Below are positions 35,709 through 44,810 of a stretch of 64,000 bases of DNA, piece after piece (within the stretch, counting starts at the first letter, position 1; each line of letters begins with the position of its first letter). This stretch comes from an uncultured Alphaproteobacteria bacterium (GTDB taxonomy: Bacteria > Pseudomonadota > Alphaproteobacteria > Micavibrionales > Micavibrionaceae). The notes below the pieces were generated by a model. The model made no database searches and was not told the DNA's origin. It saw nothing but the letters and a program-made list of their open reading frames with translations. A program made the translations under genes and the position numbers. The stretch covers positions 62,001 through 126,000 of the forward strand of contig CALDTV010000016.1 of the NCBI GenBank assembly GCA_937923625.1, in the 5' to 3' direction.

Positions 35709-37067
35709 ATGTTTAAAGCGCCTGCACAGATAAGTCTATATTTCCTCTTCATCATTTTGGTGGCATTTGCGATTATGCCCCGTGCGAACGCGCAAACAGT
35801 TATTCGGGATACAGAAATTGAAACATATTTAAACGAATGGTTTGCCCCCATCCTAGACAGTGCAGGCATGCAAGCCAGCCAAGTAAAGATTATCCTTATA
35901 CAAAGCAATGATGTGAATGCATTTGTGGCAGGTGGCTCTAACATCTTTTTTTATACGGGCCTTATTGAAAAAACCGAAAACCCTGGTGAGCTTATTGGCG
36001 TCATGGCGCACGAATTGGGCCATATAAGCGGGGGGCATCTTGTGCGAGGGCGTGCCGCCTTAGAGCAAGCATCCTATGAAAGCTTACTGGGAACATTACT
36101 GGGGTTAGGAGCCGCTGTTGCAACAGGTGATGCGGGCGCGGCGGCAGCAGGCAGCTTGGCGTCTAATTCAATTGCCCAGCGCCGTTTTTTAGCCACTAGC
36201 CGTACGTATGAATCCAGCGCCGATCAAGCCGCCATCACCAGCATGAATCGCGCCAAAATGAACCCTGAGCCATTTTTAACGTTTTTACAAAAATTAGAGG
36301 GACAGGAACTTTTAACCGCAAACCAGCAATCTGAATATGTGCGCTCTCACCCTTTGACACGTAACCGTATTGAAACAGTACGGGCAAAAATTAAAAAATC
36401 CGACTATCGCGGCGAAGCTTATCCAAAGGCGTGGCTCGACCAGCATGCCCGTATGAAAGCAAAATTAACAGGCTTCATTAACCCAGAGCGCGTAGAATGG
36501 GAATATGATGTAACCGACAATACGCTTCCAGCGCTCTATGCACGTACGGTGGCAAATTATCGCTTAAACCATGTAGAAAAATCCCTTGCCCAAGTTGATG
36601 AATTAATTCGTCGTGAACCCAGCAATGCTTATTTTTATGAGCTTAAAGGTCAAATGTTGGTTGATTTTGGCCGTGTTGCAGAAGGCAAACGTGAATATCA
36701 GCGCGCTCTCAAAATCATGCCGACATCTGGTCTTATACGTACGGCCCTGGCGCATGCGCAAATTGAAACCGCGAACGAGGACAAGGCGGCCCTGCTAGAA
36801 GCCATCAATAATTTAAAGCGCGCCGCGCAAGACGAACCACGATCAACGCGCGTACAGCGATTATTAGCAACGGCATATGGACGCATTGGCAAAGATGCAT
36901 ATGCAAGGTTACATTTGGCAGAAGAAGCGTTACTACAACGAAAATTCGACTACGCAACCCAACAAGCCAACATTGCATTAAAGGGATTACCCACGACAAG
37001 CCCCGCCGCCTTACGTGCAAAAGATATATTGCACTATGTCGAGCAAAGAAAGGCATCGCGATCTTAA
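35709..37067 (+). CDS. M48 family metalloprotease with TPR repeats (BepA/YfgC-like)
   Basis: The 452-residue exported protein has a signal peptide (FIILVAFAIMPRANAQ), the zinc motif HELGH in VMAHELGHISGGHLVRG, and the downstream zinc ligand in ESSADQAAITSM. Several TPR-like repeats follow (NYRLNHVEKSLAQVDELIRRE, and the ALKIMPTSGLIRTALAHAQ region). This layout matches BepA, the periplasmic protease-chaperone that serves outer-membrane protein assembly. The sequence is consistent with such a role, but substrates are unknown. It leads into a set of thiol and copper envelope genes on the same strand. Confidence 0.92.
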   Translation: MFKAPAQISLYFLFIILVAFAIMPRANAQTVIRDTEIETYLNEWFAPILDSAGMQASQVKIILIQSNDVNAFVAGGSNIFFYTGLIEKTENPGELIGVMAHELGHISGGHLVRGRAALEQASYESLLGTLLGLGAAVATGDAGAAAAGSLASNSIAQRRFLATSRTYESSADQAAITSMNRAKMNPEPFLTFLQKLEGQELLTANQQSEYVRSHPLTRNRIETVRAKIKKSDYRGEAYPKAWLDQHARMKAKLTGFINPERVEWEYDVTDNTLPALYARTVANYRLNHVEKSLAQVDELIRREPSNAYFYELKGQMLVDFGRVAEGKREYQRALKIMPTSGLIRTALAHAQIETANEDKAALLEAINNLKRAAQDEPRSTRVQRLLATAYGRIGKDAYARLHLAEEALLQRKFDYATQQANIALKGLPTTSPAALRAKDILHYVEQRKASRS

Positions 37068-37168
37068 CTTTTATAGCAAATTTTGCGTTTAAGCACTTTG
37101 ACTCTGTATCATGAACAGATAGACTTTATATTATTTTTGAACTTTCACTTATTGTAAGGAGATTCTCC

Positions 37169-37909
37169 GTGACGTATTTTGCCCGCCTCCCCCTCGTTCT
37201 TTTGGCTTTTATCCTCATCTTTCCCGCCACAACAATGGCGCAATCATTGAGCGATGCGCAAAAAGCCGAAATTGACCGTATGATCAAAGATTACGTGATG
37301 AACAATGGTAAAGCCATCATGGACTCCGTGAATGATTACCAAACAGAGTTAGAAGCCGAACAATTAGCAGAATCATCAAAAAAAGCGGCTGACTTCGTGA
37401 GAAAAATTGACGCCGAGAATACGCTGCCCATGACGGGTAACCCTAAAGGGGATATTACCCTCGTTGAATTTTATGACTATAATTGCGGATATTGCCGCAA
37501 AGCGTTGGAAGCGATCGAAGAAACCTTAAAAGTTGATGATAACATTAAGGTCATTTTTGTTGATATGCCCATCTTGGGCCCCGCATCATATGAAGCGGCA
37601 AAATGGTCTTTGGCGGCAGACAAGCAAGGGAAATATTTTGAATTTCATAAAGCACTGCTTAATCATAATGGCAGTAAAAATTTAGCCACTTTGAAAAAAA
37701 TTGCTAAAAATCTTGGCCTTGATCTAAAGAAAATGGAAGCAGATAAGGATAGCACCCAGATAAGCAACATTCTTGAAGAAAACATCAATACGGCGCAAGC
37801 TATCGGTGTACGCGGCACACCTGGTTTTATTATTGATGGCACATTATATCCAGGTTATATGTCATCTGCGCAAATTAAAGAAATTATAAAAGAAGCGCGT
37901 GCGAAATAA
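37169..37909 (+). CDS. Exported DsbA-family thiol oxidoreductase
   Basis: AAGGAG lies 8 bases before a GTG start. The 246-residue protein has a signal peptide (VLLAFILIFPATTMAQ) and a charged helical N-terminal region of about 60 residues like that of Com1/ScsC-type proteins. The thioredoxin domain has the active site CGYC in YDYNCGYCRKAL and the cis-Pro loop RGTPGFIIDG. It probably forms or isomerises disulfides in the periplasm. A second DsbA-like gene follows 40 bases downstream. Confidence 0.92.
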   Translation: MTYFARLPLVLLAFILIFPATTMAQSLSDAQKAEIDRMIKDYVMNNGKAIMDSVNDYQTELEAEQLAESSKKAADFVRKIDAENTLPMTGNPKGDITLVEFYDYNCGYCRKALEAIEETLKVDDNIKVIFVDMPILGPASYEAAKWSLAADKQGKYFEFHKALLNHNGSKNLATLKKIAKNLGLDLKKMEADKDSTQISNILEENINTAQAIGVRGTPGFIIDGTLYPGYMSSAQIKEIIKEARAK

Positions 37910-37949
37910 AAATCATGGCCGCTTTTGTCATTTTGAAAGCTAAAATTTC

Positions 37950-38567
37950 ATGAAAAAAATTCTCTTTCGATTTTTTTTGTTGCTCGTGATTTTGGCGTCG
38001 GGTTATTCGCTTTTTGGTATTGGTCACTTCAAATGGATGTACAACAAAGTTGAAAACCCATCAGCGGAATTTTTGACCCTTCAAAATAAGTCAGCCCCCA
38101 TTAAAATGGTCGAGTTCATTAATTATGGCTGCGGATTTTGTAAGGAACTGCACCCCACCATTCAAGAGCTTTTGAGCGTGCGCAAAGATATTGAGTATGT
38201 TGTGCGCCCGATTGCATTTGGTGAAGGTATAACAAATGATCTAACACATATTGCGCTGGCGGCAGGACTGCAAGATAGATTTTGGGAATTCAACAATGCG
38301 TTTTTAGAATATCCAGAAGATGATATCCCTGATGATTTCATTATTGAAACCGCTAATTTATATGGTGTTGATTACGCGCAACTAATAAAGGATTCCAAAA
38401 GTAGAAAAGTAAAAGAATTAGCACAGGAAAATGACAATGCCCTTGGGCATGCTGGCTTAGGCAGTGTTCCAAGCTTTATGATTAACCGTAACTTTTATTA
38501 TGTCGATGAACGTGGCGTCCCAGATTTAAAAACAATGTTAGATATTGTTGCTGCGGCGCAGAAATAA
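37950..38567 (+). CDS. Second DsbA-family protein
   Basis: The 205-residue protein has an N-terminal signal anchor (FFLLLVILASGYSLFGIG), the active site CGFC in NYGCGFCKELHP, and a cis-Pro loop GSVPSFMIN. Its sequence differs enough from the neighbour at 37169 that it is not a recent duplicate. Together with the next gene, a copper chaperone, it suggests a role in copper-site or cytochrome oxidase assembly, which is inference. Confidence 0.88.
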   Translation: MKKILFRFFLLLVILASGYSLFGIGHFKWMYNKVENPSAEFLTLQNKSAPIKMVEFINYGCGFCKELHPTIQELLSVRKDIEYVVRPIAFGEGITNDLTHIALAAGLQDRFWEFNNAFLEYPEDDIPDDFIIETANLYGVDYAQLIKDSKSRKVKELAQENDNALGHAGLGSVPSFMINRNFYYVDERGVPDLKTMLDIVAAAQK

Positions 38568-38588
38568 ATAACAATAAGAAAAAATATA

Positions 38589-39077
38589 ATGATTAAAATC
38601 CATAGCCTTATTCTTTGTCTCTGCTTTAGCTTAAGCATAACGCTTTTGACGGCGTGCCAGGATAAAAACAAAGCCGATCTTGAAGCCCACCAAGCATATG
38701 CTTTTGCCACATCACAAAACGCAAAAACAGGGGCGATTTTTTTGACATTTAAAAATAATAGCGATCAAGATCAACGCCTCGTAAGCGCATTAAGCGATTC
38801 AGCAGAGATCACAGAAATTCATCAAAACCTAATTGACCCCGATGATGGCATGATGATGATGCGTAAAATAAAATCTTTAGATTTACCTGCAAACGAAAAA
38901 GTAATGTTAGAGCCGACAGGTTATCACATCATGCTGATAAAACTGACAGAGCCCCTTAAAAAAGGTGATAAAATATCTGTTACGCTTGGCTTTGAAAATT
39001 ATCCAGACATAACCGTGCCTGTTTCGGTAGTGGCGCCAGGTAAAATACCCAAATTTCATGGAGACCATGTTCATTGA
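38589..39077 (+). CDS. PCuAC-family periplasmic copper chaperone, lipoprotein
   Basis: The 162-residue protein has a lipobox (LLTACQ) that would anchor it to a membrane. It has the PCuAC fold: AFATSQNAKTGAIFLTFKNN, with copper ligands in the order HQN...MMMM...GYHIMLI, matching the family's His-Met/Met-His arrangement. PCuAC delivers copper to SCO1 and cytochrome c oxidase; an SCO1-like gene is at 44811. Its stop overlaps the aroQ start. Confidence 0.9.
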   Translation: MIKIHSLILCLCFSLSITLLTACQDKNKADLEAHQAYAFATSQNAKTGAIFLTFKNNSDQDQRLVSALSDSAEITEIHQNLIDPDDGMMMMRKIKSLDLPANEKVMLEPTGYHIMLIKLTEPLKKGDKISVTLGFENYPDITVPVSVVAPGKIPKFHGDHVH

Positions 39078-39523
39078 AAAAAATTCTTATTTTAAATGGC
39101 CCTAATTTAAATTTCTTAGGCACGCGAGAGCCCGAGATCTATGGTCATGGCACATTGGCAGATATTGAAAAGCTTTGCGCGGATACGGCGGTGCAGCATG
39201 ATATGAAAGTTGATTGCCGCCAATCTAATCATGAGGGGGAGCTTGTAACTTGGATACAAGAAGCCATCACGGCAGAAAACAAAGAACCCCAATTTGCTGC
39301 GCTTATCATCAATGCTGCCGCTTATACGCATACATCCGTAGCGATTCATGATTCTTTAAAAATGCTTTCTTGCCCCATTATTGAGGTGCATTTAAGTGAC
39401 CCCGATACACGCGAAAAATTTCGTCATACTTCATATATCAGCCCCCTCGCGCAGAATGTAATTAAAGGAAAAGGCGCGGATGGCTATCGTCAAGCCATTG
39501 AAGAAATTGCGAAGGAGCTTTGA
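39074..39523 (+). CDS. aroQ: Type II 3-dehydroquinate dehydratase
   Basis: The 149 residues match AroQ: KKILILNGPNLNFLGTREPEIYG with the catalytic Tyr, the QSNHEGELVTWIQEA loop, the HTSVAIHD region and the conserved IIEVHLSDPDTREKFRHTSYIS. It catalyses the third step of the shikimate pathway. The start is a TTG that overlaps the stop of the PCuAC gene by 4 bases. No ATG lies at the proper place, and the family N-terminus begins exactly there, so the TTG start is likely real. Confidence 0.95.
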   Translation: MKKILILNGPNLNFLGTREPEIYGHGTLADIEKLCADTAVQHDMKVDCRQSNHEGELVTWIQEAITAENKEPQFAALIINAAAYTHTSVAIHDSLKMLSCPIIEVHLSDPDTREKFRHTSYISPLAQNVIKGKGADGYRQAIEEIAKEL

Positions 39524-39769
39524 TTGATGTTTTGGAAAAAGAAGAAAAAGCCAAAGGCCAAGCCCTCACGCGAAGAAATCATTGCGCAAGCGCAAAAAGT
39601 CGCTGCCGCCAAAACCGAAGAAATTGGTGATGAAACATTAGAGAAAATACGCGCCGCCATGTTCAAAAAAGAAAATTCAGCGATGGAGCAAGCCAAACGC
39701 CAAATTATGGCTGCCGATGATGATAAAGTCCGTGATAATCTAAAATATCTTTTAAGAGATAAAGAATAG
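39524..39769 (+). CDS. Small charged hypothetical protein, 81 residues
   Basis: This short protein begins with a Trp- and Lys-rich stretch (MMFWKKKKKPKAKPSREEII). A helical region with EIGDETLEKIRAAMFKKENS follows, ending KYLLRDKE. It starts directly after the aroQ stop and so is cotranscribed. No family is recognised. Confidence 0.6.
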   Translation: MMFWKKKKKPKAKPSREEIIAQAQKVAAAKTEEIGDETLEKIRAAMFKKENSAMEQAKRQIMAADDDKVRDNLKYLLRDKE

Positions 39770-39841
39770 AAACGTTAACTATTTTCCCCTATAATATCTT
39801 CATAAATAACGCTTTTTTTGGACTTAAGAGAAAGAGACCCA

Positions 39842-41632
39842 ATGCCCGTTTATAACGCCCCTATTGAAGATATAAAATTCGTCCTTCATGATTTGTTGAA
39901 GTATGAAACATTAACCGAAATCCCTGATTTTTCAGAAGCAGGTAGCGATTTGGTTGATCAAATCTTAGAGGAAGGCGCAAAAATTTGCGAAGAAGTCCTT
40001 TTCCCCCTGAACCAAAGCGGCGATGAAGAAGGTTGTACGTGGATTGAGGGTGACGTCAAAACACCTGCGGGCTTTAAAGAGGCTTATGATGCTTTTACCC
40101 AAGGTGGCTGGTGTGGTATTTCCGCCGATCCAGAATTTGGGGGGATGGGTTTGCCAATGACAGTGAACACTGTCATGCAGGAAATGATTTGCTCTAGCAA
40201 TTTTTCCTTTGGTATGTATCCCGGCTTATCACAAGGCGCGTACGAAGCCTTGCATCATTTTGGAACACAAGAACAAAAAGAAACATATCTGCCTAAACTT
40301 GTAACAGGCGAATGGTCTGGCACGATGTGCCTAACGGAACCACATTGCGGCACAGATTTAGGATTACTGCGGACAAAAGCCGAACCAGCAGGTGATGATA
40401 CGGATAAAGATGGCTTTAAGATTACAGGTACAAAGATTTTTATCTCCGCGGGGGAGCATGACTTAAGTGAGAATATTATTCACCTTGTCCTTGCCCGCCT
40501 GCCAAATGCGCCAGAGGGCGTAAAAGGCATTTCCCTTTTTGTTGTGCCCAAATTCTTACCTGACAGCATGGAGCGCAACCCGATTAATTGCGGTTCGATT
40601 GAGCATAAAATGGGTATTCATGCGAATTCTACCTGTGTGATGAATCTTGAAGACGCCAAAGGGTGGCTTGTCGGTGAACCACATAAAGGCTTAAAAGCTA
40701 TGTTTGTGATGATGAATGCTGCGCGCCTGGGTGTTGCCATGCAAGGGTTGGGTATTGCCGAAGTTGCCTATCAAAACGCCAGAGAATACGCCAAAGACCG
40801 CGTTCAGATGCGTAGCTTAAGCGGCACGAAATACCCTGAAAAACCTGCGGATCCTATTATTGTACACCCCGATGTACGCCGCATGCTCTTAACTTCAAAA
40901 GCCTTTTGTGAAGGCTCACGCGCATTATCTTATTGGGTTGGCATGAATCTAGATATCTCCCTTCATCATGAAGAGGAAGCAGAGCGGAAAAAAGCTGATG
41001 ATTTAGTGGCATTAATGACGCCAATCGTAAAAGCATACCAAACCGATATGGGGTTTGAAATCTCCTCATTGGCGATGCAAGTACATGGTGGGCACGGTTA
41101 TATTCGTGAATATGGGGTGGAGCAATATACCCGTGATGCGCGTATTGCGATGATCTATGAAGGGACAAACGGTATTCAAGCACTTGACCTTGTAGGCCGT
41201 AAAATGGGGACACATTTAGGACGCTACTTGCGCCGCTTCTTCCATCCTGTTGCCGCCTTTATCGAAGAAAACCAAGCCAACAGTGATTTGCAGGAATTTT
41301 TGTTCCCTCTCGCAAAGTCATTTGCGAAATTACAACAATCTACAGCCATCATTGCGCAAAAAGGATTAAAAAACCCAGAAGAAGCCGGCGCAGCATCGGT
41401 TGATTATTTGCGTCAATTTGCACTGGTTGCACTGGGTTATATGTGGATTCAGATGGCGCAGGTGGCACAGCAAAAATTAGCAGATGGCGAAGGTGATAAA
41501 AAATTCTTCGAAGCAAAGATTAAAACAGCACGCTTCTTTTTCGCCCGTATGTTACCCGAGGCAGATTGGCGCTTTAAAGCAATTATGTCTGGCGCTGAAA
41601 GCTTGATGGATCATCATGAAGATGAATTTTAA
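39842..41632 (+). CDS. Acyl-CoA dehydrogenase, FadE/DmdC-like
   Basis: The 596-residue protein is longer than mitochondrial-type acyl-CoA dehydrogenases (about 390), with a C-terminal extension as in FadE and DmdC. FAD-binding and substrate motifs are CLTEPHCGTDLGLLRTKA, GTKIFISAGEHD, and the IYEGTNGIQALDLVGRK region that carries the catalytic glutamate in this subgroup. I start at ATG 39842 (GAGA sequence upstream); the TTG at 39818 is less likely. It probably acts in fatty acid or methylthioalkanoate oxidation. Confidence 0.9.
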   Translation: MPVYNAPIEDIKFVLHDLLKYETLTEIPDFSEAGSDLVDQILEEGAKICEEVLFPLNQSGDEEGCTWIEGDVKTPAGFKEAYDAFTQGGWCGISADPEFGGMGLPMTVNTVMQEMICSSNFSFGMYPGLSQGAYEALHHFGTQEQKETYLPKLVTGEWSGTMCLTEPHCGTDLGLLRTKAEPAGDDTDKDGFKITGTKIFISAGEHDLSENIIHLVLARLPNAPEGVKGISLFVVPKFLPDSMERNPINCGSIEHKMGIHANSTCVMNLEDAKGWLVGEPHKGLKAMFVMMNAARLGVAMQGLGIAEVAYQNAREYAKDRVQMRSLSGTKYPEKPADPIIVHPDVRRMLLTSKAFCEGSRALSYWVGMNLDISLHHEEEAERKKADDLVALMTPIVKAYQTDMGFEISSLAMQVHGGHGYIREYGVEQYTRDARIAMIYEGTNGIQALDLVGRKMGTHLGRYLRRFFHPVAAFIEENQANSDLQEFLFPLAKSFAKLQQSTAIIAQKGLKNPEEAGAASVDYLRQFALVALGYMWIQMAQVAQQKLADGEGDKKFFEAKIKTARFFFARMLPEADWRFKAIMSGAESLMDHHEDEF

Positions 41633-42243
41633 AGCCCTATTTGAACCGATTTTTGAGGGTTCCAAGACTTACTATTCTGCCAGCCGACGTAACGTGAGGC
41701 TAATGCGATTGTCTCTCTGGCAATCATCTTGCTCGCACACGAGAAATCATCACAATTACCAAATTTTTTTGTGCTGAATATCTTTGATCTATCAAGCATA
41801 TGCTCGGCTTCATACACTAAACGTGGTAAATGATACCATGAAGATGTCAGGCGAATAGTATTTATTTCAAGCCCTTTTTCTCTTTCTAATTTATCAACAA
41901 CAGCAACAATTGCCTGCGCATTACCCGTTGTGTTGAGTGCATGGCTTTCGAAGATAATTCGATCCTTACAGTCGTCTGCAAGCTCAACACCAGATTCTTC
42001 AATAATAACTTTCGGCTCGGATGAAGCGCCGCTAATCATCAAAAAATTTTGATGCGTTTGACATGATTTCTTGAAATCTGTGAGCGCATCCTTGACGCGA
42101 TCTTCGCCGCCTGTCACAACAACGGTAAGGTCAGCTTGCGGATTATCACTGGGCAATAACATATAATGTAAGGGAAACAACGAAGCCGTAGGCACCCCAA
42201 ACAAAGACCCAATTAAAGCAGTATTTCTTAATATACGACGCAT
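41629..42243 (-). CDS. YdcF/DUF218-family protein
   Basis: The 204-residue protein begins with an N-terminal hydrophobic anchor (NTALIGSLFGVPTASLFPL). The DUF218 pattern follows: LTVVVTGGEDRVKDAL, ISGASSEPKVII, ESHALNTTGNAQAIV and IRLTSSWYHLPRLVYEAE. Members such as ElyC and SanA affect envelope integrity, but the biochemical role is not settled. The frame extends upstream to 42396, but that part overlaps panC. The ATG at 42243 is favoured and leaves only 19 bases between the divergent starts. The 3-prime end overlaps the acyl-CoA dehydrogenase stop by 4 bases. Confidence 0.82.
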   Translation of the reverse strand: MRRILRNTALIGSLFGVPTASLFPLHYMLLPSDNPQADLTVVVTGGEDRVKDALTDFKKSCQTHQNFLMISGASSEPKVIIEESGVELADDCKDRIIFESHALNTTGNAQAIVAVVDKLEREKGLEINTIRLTSSWYHLPRLVYEAEHMLDRSKIFSTKKFGNCDDFSCASKMIARETIALASRYVGWQNSKSWNPQKSVQIGL

Positions 42244-42262
42244 CTCTAGATAATTACATAAT

Positions 42263-43084
42263 ATGAAAAAATTAATCAATAATAATCTGCTGAAAAAATT
42301 TTGCGGGGATTTAGATGATAAAAATCTAACAATGGCACTGGTTCCCACTATGGGGGCATTGCATGAGGGGCATTTAGCACTCATAAAAGAAGGCATGAAA
42401 CAGGCTGATATTTGCCTTCCCTACATATACCTCAACCCCACACAATTCGCCGCGGGGGAAGATTTAGACCAATATCCCAAAACATTAGAAGCCGATATAG
42501 ATAAATTAGAGGATTTGAACGTTGCCGCAGTTTGGCTTCCTTCTACCCATGATATCTATCCAAATGGATCGCAAATAACGCATAAAGCGGGCGCATTAGG
42601 CAAGCCATTAGAAGGCGAATATCGCCCGCATTTCTTTGATGGGGTGGTGACCGTTTTACATCGTATGTTTGAATTATCAAAACCTGATTATGTGATGATG
42701 GGAGAGAAGGATTTTCAGCAGCTTCAAGTCACCAAGCATATGGCCGCACAATATTTTCCCGAAATAGATATTATTGGCGTTCCAACAATAAGGGATAAGA
42801 ATGGTTTGGCGTTGTCATCACGAAATGTCTATTTAAACCCAGAAGAATATGAAATAGCGATTTGCCTCAACCAGATTTTAAAAGAATTGGCACAAGGCGC
42901 AATAACAGAAAAGAAGGCTCATCAAAAATTGTTAAGCGCAGGATTTGATAAAATTGATTATTGCACCTGTCGCAATGGGAATGATTTTACCGCCCAAAAC
43001 CCAACACATGCGCTGGCGGCTGTATGGCTTGAAAAGGGGTTGGGCAAAACCCGATTAATTGATAATATGCAGATAACAACATAA
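42263..43084 (+). CDS. panC: Pantothenate synthetase
   Basis: The 273-residue protein ligates pantoate and beta-alanine using ATP, the last step of pantothenate synthesis. The HIGH-like motif is in VPTMGALHEGHLALIKEG, pantoate-binding residues are in YLNPTQFAAGEDLDQYP, and the KMSKS-equivalent is LALSSRNVYLN. Its length and order of motifs match the family. No panB is seen in the window. An SCP2-domain gene follows 13 bases downstream. Confidence 0.95.
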   Translation: MKKLINNNLLKKFCGDLDDKNLTMALVPTMGALHEGHLALIKEGMKQADICLPYIYLNPTQFAAGEDLDQYPKTLEADIDKLEDLNVAAVWLPSTHDIYPNGSQITHKAGALGKPLEGEYRPHFFDGVVTVLHRMFELSKPDYVMMGEKDFQQLQVTKHMAAQYFPEIDIIGVPTIRDKNGLALSSRNVYLNPEEYEIAICLNQILKELAQGAITEKKAHQKLLSAGFDKIDYCTCRNGNDFTAQNPTHALAAVWLEKGLGKTRLIDNMQITT

Positions 43085-43097
43085 AAAGGAAACGATC

Positions 43098-43400
43098 ATG
43101 TCGATAGAAGAAGTCACCACAGCAATGAAATCAAAAATGGCGCTCGCTGCTGGATTGGATGCGAAAGTAAAATTTGATTTTGGTGATGATGGCGTCATTT
43201 TTGTTGATGCCACACAAAGCCCCCCTGAAATTAATCATGAAGACAATGAAGCAGATTGCACGTTGAGATGCTCCCTCGATACATTCAAAGGGTTTATGGC
43301 TGGCACACAAGATCCTACAATGGCATTTATGATGGGCAAGCTTAAAGTTGATGGATCAATGGGCTTAGCAATGAAATTAAATTCAATTATTGAAGATTAG
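43098..43400 (+). CDS. SCP2 sterol-binding domain protein
   Basis: The 100-residue protein is a single SCP2 domain: the FDFGDDGVIFVDAT strand pair, the EADCTLRCSLDTFKGFMAG signature, and the MAFMMGKLKVDGSMGLAMKL ending. Such domains bind lipids or fatty acyl-CoA. AAAAGGAAACG precedes the ATG, and it is probably cotranscribed with panC. Confidence 0.88.
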   Translation: MSIEEVTTAMKSKMALAAGLDAKVKFDFGDDGVIFVDATQSPPEINHEDNEADCTLRCSLDTFKGFMAGTQDPTMAFMMGKLKVDGSMGLAMKLNSIIED

Positions 43401-43421
43401 TTTGTTGGATATTCACTATAA

Positions 43422-43454
43422 AAAAAGCCGCATCTTTAAATAATGCGGCTTTTT
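43422..43454. terminator. Bidirectional intrinsic terminator
   Basis: AAAAAGCCGCAT (43422-43433) pairs with ATGCGGCTTTTT (43443-43454). A- and T-runs on both sides suit the convergent SCP2 gene (plus strand) and FadL gene (minus strand). Confidence 0.88.
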
Positions 43455-43475
43455 ATTCATGTTGAATGTAAAATC

Positions 43476-44732
43476 TTAGAACTTATAATTTAATCCTACC
43501 GCTAAAATACCAACTGATCCTTCAGTTGTTCCCGTCACTTGGGCGGTGCCGCCATTTCTGGTGACATCAATAATACCATCATCCACATCAATATATGTTG
43601 CGGCTAAATCTAGTGATAATTTATCATTATGTTCGTAAGTTGCACCACCACTAAACCAGTTTCTATCTCCATCTGGGGTCCGCGATGTTCTGAACTCATC
43701 TGTTGTTGGAGTCTCATCAAATTGATACCCCCCACGCACAGTCCAAGATTCATTTAGGTCATATTCCGCTCCAATCGCAAACGCGAAAGTATTTTGATAG
43801 CCTTGCACTACAGGCGCAACAGGAACACCATCATCACGGATGGCGGCGATCTCTTCAAAATTATTCCACCCGAACCATGTCGCCTGCCCCATAACGCGCA
43901 GACGGTCATTAACATCATGGGCAACGCCTAATGTTGCGATATCTGGTAAATCTAAATCAGCACTACCATCTGAATCAAAATCTATTAATGTGCCTTCTAA
44001 GCTAACGCTACCATCAAGTTTATGGCTAATCGCAGAGCGGTAATGAAGACCAATTTCAGTATCGCTTCTTGGATGTATTTGAAGCCCCAGATTATAGCCA
44101 ACAGAAATATCGTCCCCTTCAAGCGTACTAATACCCGTACCAGCAGGCCCAGCATTTACAAAGTTTTTAAGCTCAGCATCAGCATATTGAATATCAATAC
44201 CGCCCCCAATAGAAAGCATATCATTCACCGCATATGCGGCAGATGGCGCGACATTAATTGTTGTTAACTCTGTATCCGTTGAGTCAAATGCAACAAAGTC
44301 AGTTTCGTCATATTCACTCGCCAAACCAAAAGGCGCCGTAACACCAACACCCAACCAAATTTCATTTCCCTTCACATCAACGGGCGCGGCAACAAATAAA
44401 TTAGGCACAGGGGAAGGATCATATGGATTGTCTGGATTGTTCCCCCCCAAAGTTGATCCATTATCTTTTAAATCTGCATCAGGCAATAAAAGATGCACGC
44501 CAACATTGGCTTGCGCGCCATCAAGTTTTGTCATGCCTGCTGGATTAAAATAAATAGTGGAAGCATCATCAATTGACGTTGTTGATCCCGCAAAAGAAGT
44601 TCCCAAGCCTTTGACAGATTGTTCTTGGATATAAAACCCTGCGGCGTTTGCCGTTGGGTTGATCCCAAAAAGGACTGCGGCACTCAAAACTGACGTCGCT
44701 AAGATTCTTTTATTAAATTTGGTAATATTCAT
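43476..44732 (-). CDS. FadL/OMPP1-type outer-membrane transport protein
   Basis: CAGGGAG upstream fixes the start at ATG 44732 (418 residues). A signal peptide (ILATSVLSAAVLFGINPTANA) is followed by the family's N-terminal hatch start AAGFYIQEQSVKGLGTSFAG and the STIYFNPAGMTKLDGAQANVG signature. About 14 beta strands follow, ending in the aromatic GILAVGLNYKF. FadL proteins take up long-chain fatty acids or other hydrophobic molecules across the outer membrane. Its presence fits the acyl-CoA dehydrogenase 2 kb away. Confidence 0.92.
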   Translation of the reverse strand: MNITKFNKRILATSVLSAAVLFGINPTANAAGFYIQEQSVKGLGTSFAGSTTSIDDASTIYFNPAGMTKLDGAQANVGVHLLLPDADLKDNGSTLGGNNPDNPYDPSPVPNLFVAAPVDVKGNEIWLGVGVTAPFGLASEYDETDFVAFDSTDTELTTINVAPSAAYAVNDMLSIGGGIDIQYADAELKNFVNAGPAGTGISTLEGDDISVGYNLGLQIHPRSDTEIGLHYRSAISHKLDGSVSLEGTLIDFDSDGSADLDLPDIATLGVAHDVNDRLRVMGQATWFGWNNFEEIAAIRDDGVPVAPVVQGYQNTFAFAIGAEYDLNESWTVRGGYQFDETPTTDEFRTSRTPDGDRNWFSGGATYEHNDKLSLDLAATYIDVDDGIIDVTRNGGTAQVTGTTEGSVGILAVGLNYKF

Positions 44733-44810
44733 TTTGGCTCCCTGTAGTTTTTTAAACTGATATACTATGAGACCATATTTTTGCGCTTTCGGCAATTCCA
44801 CATATAATTT

